Of a stretch of 64,000 nt of DNA, positions 60,784 through 64,000 are shown piece by piece. The notes under the pieces were generated by a model. The model worked only from the letters and a program-made list of their open reading frames with translations. It had not been told where the DNA came from and made no database searches. The stretch lies in NCBI GenBank assembly GCA_023139105.1, contig JAGLOF010000068.1, positions 1-64,000 on the forward strand, read 5' to 3'. The position numbers were made by a program, and so were the translations under genes. Source of the stretch: a bacterium (lineage in GTDB: Bacteria; Zhuqueibacterota; QNDG01; JAGLOF01). Each line of letters starts with the position of its first letter. The first letter of the stretch is position 1.

Positions 60784-62037
60784 TCACTTCATCCGAGGAA
60801 AACGGATACAACACCGCGTACCACAATTGTATGAAAATCGTATACTGCCCTTTAACTGTTCTTCAACAAGTATATGCATCATCTTCATACCCAAAGAATC
60901 CGAATTATGTGGATCATAATGATCCGGCAAACCACATCCGGTATCAATAATATTTATTTCATAGTAATTATTATCGTCTATTATCAAGCTGATGAAGATT
61001 CTTTTCTCTCTTTTGATGTCTTTTTTAAAAGCATGCTTGAGTATATTGTTAATTAGCTCATTCATTACAAGCGCACAGGGAATAGCCAGATCAAGACCAA
61101 TGGAAATATCATTGTCTTCCAACGTAAAAATAATATTCTCAAAACTCTGATTATATATAGAATAGAGTCTGATTGCCAGACTGTTGACAAACGATCTAAA
61201 CAAAATAGCTGAAAAATCATTAGAAGCATATAGTTTTTCATGTACAAGTGCAATAGTTCTTATTCTTTGCTCACTCTCATTGAAAATATCAAGCATATCA
61301 TCGTTTTGAATTTGTAGACCTTGAAGATTAAGCAGACTGACAATTAACTGCAAATTATTTTTAACGCGATGATGCACTTCTTTTAATAAAAAATCTTTCT
61401 CTTTAAGGCTCTTTTTCAAGCAGGCATCAGAACATTTTAACGCCTCAATTTTCTCCGCTAACCGGAGATTAAGTTGATGCAAAGCAGATGTGCGCTTTAC
61501 CACTAGCTCCTCAAGCTCTGTGTGATGCTTCTTCAATTCAAGATTGATGGCAATACGTTCTGTCACATCACGGCAAATACCCTCATAGCCGATTACCTCT
61601 TTATTTCCGTCATAACGCAAATTAACAGTTAATTCTATTATTTTTCTTTCTCCACCTAAAGTCCTAAGCTCTATTTCCTTTGCATTGAGATGTCCCAATC
61701 GTTTCAATTCTTCAATATAAAGTTGAGCATCCTGAAAATCTGTCATAAAATGATTAATAGTCATGCCGGATCCAACAAGGTCAGCCGGCTTTTCATAACC
61801 AAGCAACAGAGCACCGGCTCTGTTTATAAAAACAAAATGTCCGGTATTGTCTATATAAAAAACACTATCCCATGTGCCGTTGAATAAATCACGGTATGCT
61901 TCAGATTGTCTGCGCAGATCATCGGATATTCTTAATTGCATTTTTAAACGATAGGCATATTGATAAACTGCCAGAAACGCTATTACAAGAAAGAAAAAAT
62001 TAAGCAGACTGAGATAAGTGACGGTTGAATACTGCAA
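60784..62037 (-). CDS. PAS sensor histidine kinase (HisKA_2 type)
   Basis: 417 residues from TTG 62037 (GAGG 7 bases upstream). One membrane helix about 8-28, PAS domain about 45-165 (YRDLFNGTWDSVFYIDNTGHF, GREK-like RKIIELTVNLRYDG), coiled coil 170-215, HisKA_2 dimerisation segment KEVHHRVKNNLQLIVSLLNL with the phospho-His, then HATPase with NELINNILKHAFK and NIIDTGCGLPDHY. It overlaps the end of the membrane-protein gene by 38 bases, so they are probably coupled and may form one sensor. No response regulator adjacent. Confidence 0.9.
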   Translation of the reverse strand: MQYSTVTYLSLLNFFFLVIAFLAVYQYAYRLKMQLRISDDLRRQSEAYRDLFNGTWDSVFYIDNTGHFVFINRAGALLLGYEKPADLVGSGMTINHFMTDFQDAQLYIEELKRLGHLNAKEIELRTLGGERKIIELTVNLRYDGNKEVIGYEGICRDVTERIAINLELKKHHTELEELVVKRTSALHQLNLRLAEKIEALKCSDACLKKSLKEKDFLLKEVHHRVKNNLQLIVSLLNLQGLQIQNDDMLDIFNESEQRIRTIALVHEKLYASNDFSAILFRSFVNSLAIRLYSIYNQSFENIIFTLEDNDISIGLDLAIPCALVMNELINNILKHAFKKDIKREKRIFISLIIDDNNYYEINIIDTGCGLPDHYDPHNSDSLGMKMMHILVEEQLKGSIRFSYNCGTRCCIRFPRMK

Positions 62038-62584
62038 TGTTATACCTCAAATGAATACAACGAATGATAAGCACAAGCCAGGAATAAAAAAGCAAAAAAT
62101 CAATTACAGCTAGATATCTCCATAATGGTCGGGGAATAGTAGAAAAAACAATTGTAATTATATACTTGATTCCACATACAAAAAAAGAAAATAACGCCCA
62201 GTATTTATGTTGCCGGTATTCCGGGGGAAACTTCAGGAATATAAGCACAACTGTAAAAATGCCGGATAGCCAAAGCAAAATATGATTAAAAGCCCCATCC
62301 AATTCAAACAGTAAATTATAATATGGACGAAACCACTCATTAGTAACAGTAATTGTGATGGTAAAATTGAAAAGACAGTACAAAAATACATGTAAGCCCA
62401 GCATTAAAAAAAATATTCGTGGGATGCTTTTTAGTTTTTTTCGTGAATTTATGAGAGCAAAGATTAGATAGATCCCTATTCCCGAACCCAATAAATTTAC
62501 ATACAAGTTGCCAAATCCCCTGAATTTGGATAGAGCAAATATATCCAATGCAAAAAACAATAAACATAGAGCTGAAAAAATCAT
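62000..62584 (-). CDS. Integral membrane protein, likely sensor partner of PAS kinase
   Basis: 194 residues, about six membrane helices (MIFSALCLLFFALDIFAL, YVNLLGSGIGIYLIFALI, IFFLMLGLHVFLYCLF and later). No known motif, but the size and position upstream of a kinase with a single short helix recall the multi-helix membrane sensor regions of larger kinases split into two genes. Stop overlaps the kinase by 38 bases. Family unrecognised. Confidence 0.72.
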   Translation of the reverse strand: MIFSALCLLFFALDIFALSKFRGFGNLYVNLLGSGIGIYLIFALINSRKKLKSIPRIFFLMLGLHVFLYCLFNFTITITVTNEWFRPYYNLLFELDGAFNHILLWLSGIFTVVLIFLKFPPEYRQHKYWALFSFFVCGIKYIITIVFSTIPRPLWRYLAVIDFLLFYSWLVLIIRCIHLRYNIAVFNRHLSQSA

Positions 62585-62726
62585 TATCTGGCCTTAATAA
62601 ATCCATACAATGGCCTTACCATAAATCTATCAACACTCTAAACTCATTAGTCAATATGAAGATAGATTTGGCATTTTTTAATAAGAGATATCAATTTCCC
62701 AGTAAATAATCAATAAAAATTATTGA

Positions 62727-62924
62727 CTATCCACTACATGCATTAAAGTAAGTGCAACCTTCGCAAAATTCATCAATCCATCCTGATCCGAAACAAGCGG
62801 GTTTTGCATTTCTGTCAAAACCGACAGTAGATTCAATAAAAGCTTCAAACATACTTTTTTTCATCTCATCCCACTGCTTACGCATGGCTGCTTTATCAAT
62901 TTTCTTTTCATTTTCAATTGGCAT
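62727..62924 (-). CDS. Small Cys-containing protein of unknown function
   Basis: 65 residues: charged helical first half (KIDKAAMRKQWDEMKKSMFE) and a C-terminus with four Cys (PACFGSGWIDEFCEGCTYFNACSG in outline), which could bind a metal or Fe-S cluster. GGAG 6 bases before ATG supports it. It lies 21 bases downstream of the DUF697 protein, so probably co-transcribed. No family recognised. Confidence 0.7.
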   Translation of the reverse strand: MPIENEKKIDKAAMRKQWDEMKKSMFEAFIESTVGFDRNAKPACFGSGWIDEFCEGCTYFNACSG

Positions 62925-62945
62925 TTCTTTCTCCTTTTGTAATAA

Positions 62946-63977
62946 TTAATGCATTAAACGGCCCAATCCACTAATAAATTTAAGTGGATTCCAACTACCA
63001 CCCTTATTATCTCCGAATTCACCTTCTTCATCAAAAAATTTATCATCCATTGCAGGTGAACGATCAAAAGCTCTGGTTAGAACCGTCTTGACAGGATTGA
63101 CAGCTGCTTTAATTGCACCGCCTGTCTGTTCCCGGGCTATTCGTTTCATCTCTCTGGCAATGCGCTCAATAACATCAGAAGTTATAGTCTTGGTAGCAGA
63201 CACAACCGAATGCAGAGTTGGATAAAAAGCCCTGTCTGACTCTGCAAAAAGGCGTGTACAATATTTTTCAGTAACCATGGCAATACGTGTCAGCAAGGTA
63301 GCATTAACAAAACCATCGGCAACAGAACCAAACAATCTGGCTGCAAATGGAACAGATTTAACACCTGTAGCTACTAACTTTGACAAAATTTCATCTGTTG
63401 CTGTCTCTACACCTTCAGATCCGCCAATAGCCATGGACAGATAGACCAGTCGCCCAATTTTAATTAATTCACGGTTGGATACACGCCCTTGATAGAGTAT
63501 AAAAAAATCTCTCATCATAGCAGTTGCAATAGATAATATAATTACTGCATCAAGAAAGCCATTTTGCGCTATAGTCGTTGCATAAAAAACCTGTGTGACG
63601 TATTTTTTTCGTATCTTGTCCGCTTCAGGTTTAAGTTTGGCAATGAAAGCTCTGTAACCTTCGGTATTTTGTTCAAACTCTTCAGGATAAAGATCAAGGC
63701 GCTTAAGTGTTTTATTCTGTCTCAATACCTGCATTCTTATCCTTGCGACACGGTCAATATCCTCAGGATCTTTTGCAGGACGGAGCCTTGCCGGCAGAAA
63801 AAATATGCGAACTAAAGGAATAATCACAAGATAGATTACAGTAAGAGCCAAAATAGTTAAAACAATCCAGCCACCCATAGGATGAAAACTTTTAGCCGCT
63901 TGATGCAGTATCAATAATTCTTTAATAAGTACGTAACTTAGTACACAACATAAAAAAGCAACTAATCTCTTTATCAT
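62946..63977 (-). CDS. DUF697/YcjF-like membrane protein
   Basis: 343 residues. Two N-terminal membrane helices (about 2-25 and 35-60), a cytosolic helical region, and the DUF697 domain (about 140-280) with DAVIILSIATAMMRDFFILYQGR, LVYLSMAIGGSEGVETATDEI. C-terminal ~60 residues low-complexity and acidic. DUF697 proteins often accompany or are fused to Era-like GTPases (YcjX/YcjF); no GTPase is in view, as the window ends 23 bases upstream of the start. Function in envelope stress or polarity is only inferred. Confidence 0.8.
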   Translation of the reverse strand: MIKRLVAFLCCVLSYVLIKELLILHQAAKSFHPMGGWIVLTILALTVIYLVIIPLVRIFFLPARLRPAKDPEDIDRVARIRMQVLRQNKTLKRLDLYPEEFEQNTEGYRAFIAKLKPEADKIRKKYVTQVFYATTIAQNGFLDAVIILSIATAMMRDFFILYQGRVSNRELIKIGRLVYLSMAIGGSEGVETATDEILSKLVATGVKSVPFAARLFGSVADGFVNATLLTRIAMVTEKYCTRLFAESDRAFYPTLHSVVSATKTITSDVIERIAREMKRIAREQTGGAIKAAVNPVKTVLTRAFDRSPAMDDKFFDEEGEFGDNKGGSWNPLKFISGLGRLMH

Positions 63978-64000
63978 TGCCCACTCTCACTGACGTCAGG

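Noticed and set aside
58466-60826. Longer TonB-receptor start at 60826
   Set aside because: The extra 41 residues overlap the kinase gene and precede the signal peptide; ATG 60703 has a ribosome binding site.
1-64000. tRNA, rRNA, integrase, transposase or prophage genes
   Set aside because: None recognised on either strand by eye; a covariance-model scan would be needed to exclude small RNAs fully.

Overview
The window looks like a chromosomal segment of a Gram-negative, probably anaerobic or fermentative bacterium of the Fibrobacteres-Chlorobi-Bacteroidetes (FCB) superphylum, in the Calditrichaeota / KSB1 / Marinimicrobia neighbourhood rather than Bacteroidetes proper. The evidence is: two secreted proteins ending in a YPNPFN-type C-terminal sorting domain (167-1306, 30982-33126), a TonB-dependent receptor and a DUF5686 protein with carboxypeptidase-regulatory N-termini, PadR plus orphan MacB/FtsX permease pairs, and central genes for malic enzyme, acetate kinase and carbamate kinase. 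No rRNA, tRNA, CRISPR array, transposase, integrase or phage gene was recognised. The taxonomic placement is inference.

Layout. 0-12 kb (minus strand): sorted secreted protein; malic enzyme; a degenerate receiver; acetate kinase with an upstream histidine kinase; ndk, arcC and a COG2403 P-loop protein; lon with hsp20. 12.5-17.5 kb (plus): PadR, a duplicated FtsX/MacB-type permease and an M61 lipoprotein peptidase. 17.5-20 kb (minus): SGNH and MBOAT acyl-transfer pair. 20-33 kb: DUF5686 outer-membrane protein; an ECF sigma / anti-sigma / beta-solenoid (DUF4097-like) cassette; SppA with an extra N-terminal domain; an M24 peptidase; a beta-propeller sorted protein. 33-35 kb (minus): PAC2 protein with a membrane-anchored receiver. 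35-44 kb (plus): an active/inactive M16 protease pair, a second sigma / anti-sigma / beta-solenoid cassette, and an OmpA/TSP3 protein behind a near-perfect sigma-54 promoter and a terminator-like leader. 44-48 kb (minus): QueH, ThiD, an 8Fe-type ferredoxin (too short for a 60-residue cutoff), a thiouridylase-like PP-loop protein and a P-loop/Asp23 fusion. 48-51 kb (plus): second PadR/permease pair. 51-60.7 kb (minus): a CzcCBA/CusABC-type metal efflux system whose RND pump gene carries a one-base frameshift and whose adaptor has six 15-residue His/Asp repeats, a small His/Cys-rich secreted protein, a probable lipoprotein and a TonB receptor. 60.8-64 kb (minus): PAS histidine kinase, a membrane protein, a small Cys-rich protein and a DUF697 protein.

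The intergenic spaces are rich in short repeats: period-7 ATTTGNN arrays (9.2, 23.1, 26.4, 29.3 and, weakly, 51.2 kb), a roughly 115-bp element of the CACAGAGGACACGGAG type (30.7, 33.3, 39.3-39.5 kb), direct repeats flanking single genes, and GCCCTTTCAGGGC-type palindromes. Several genes need start sites other than the longest possible one; these are given in the entries.

The strongest candidates for something under-described are: the two sigma/anti-sigma/solenoid cassettes built on a common ~21-residue coil; the sigma-54-driven leader or small RNA at 42.67-42.80 kb; the P-loop/Asp23 plus PP-loop plus ferredoxin cluster; the kinase and receiver relics around acetate kinase; and the membrane-tethered receiver coupled to a PAC2 protein.
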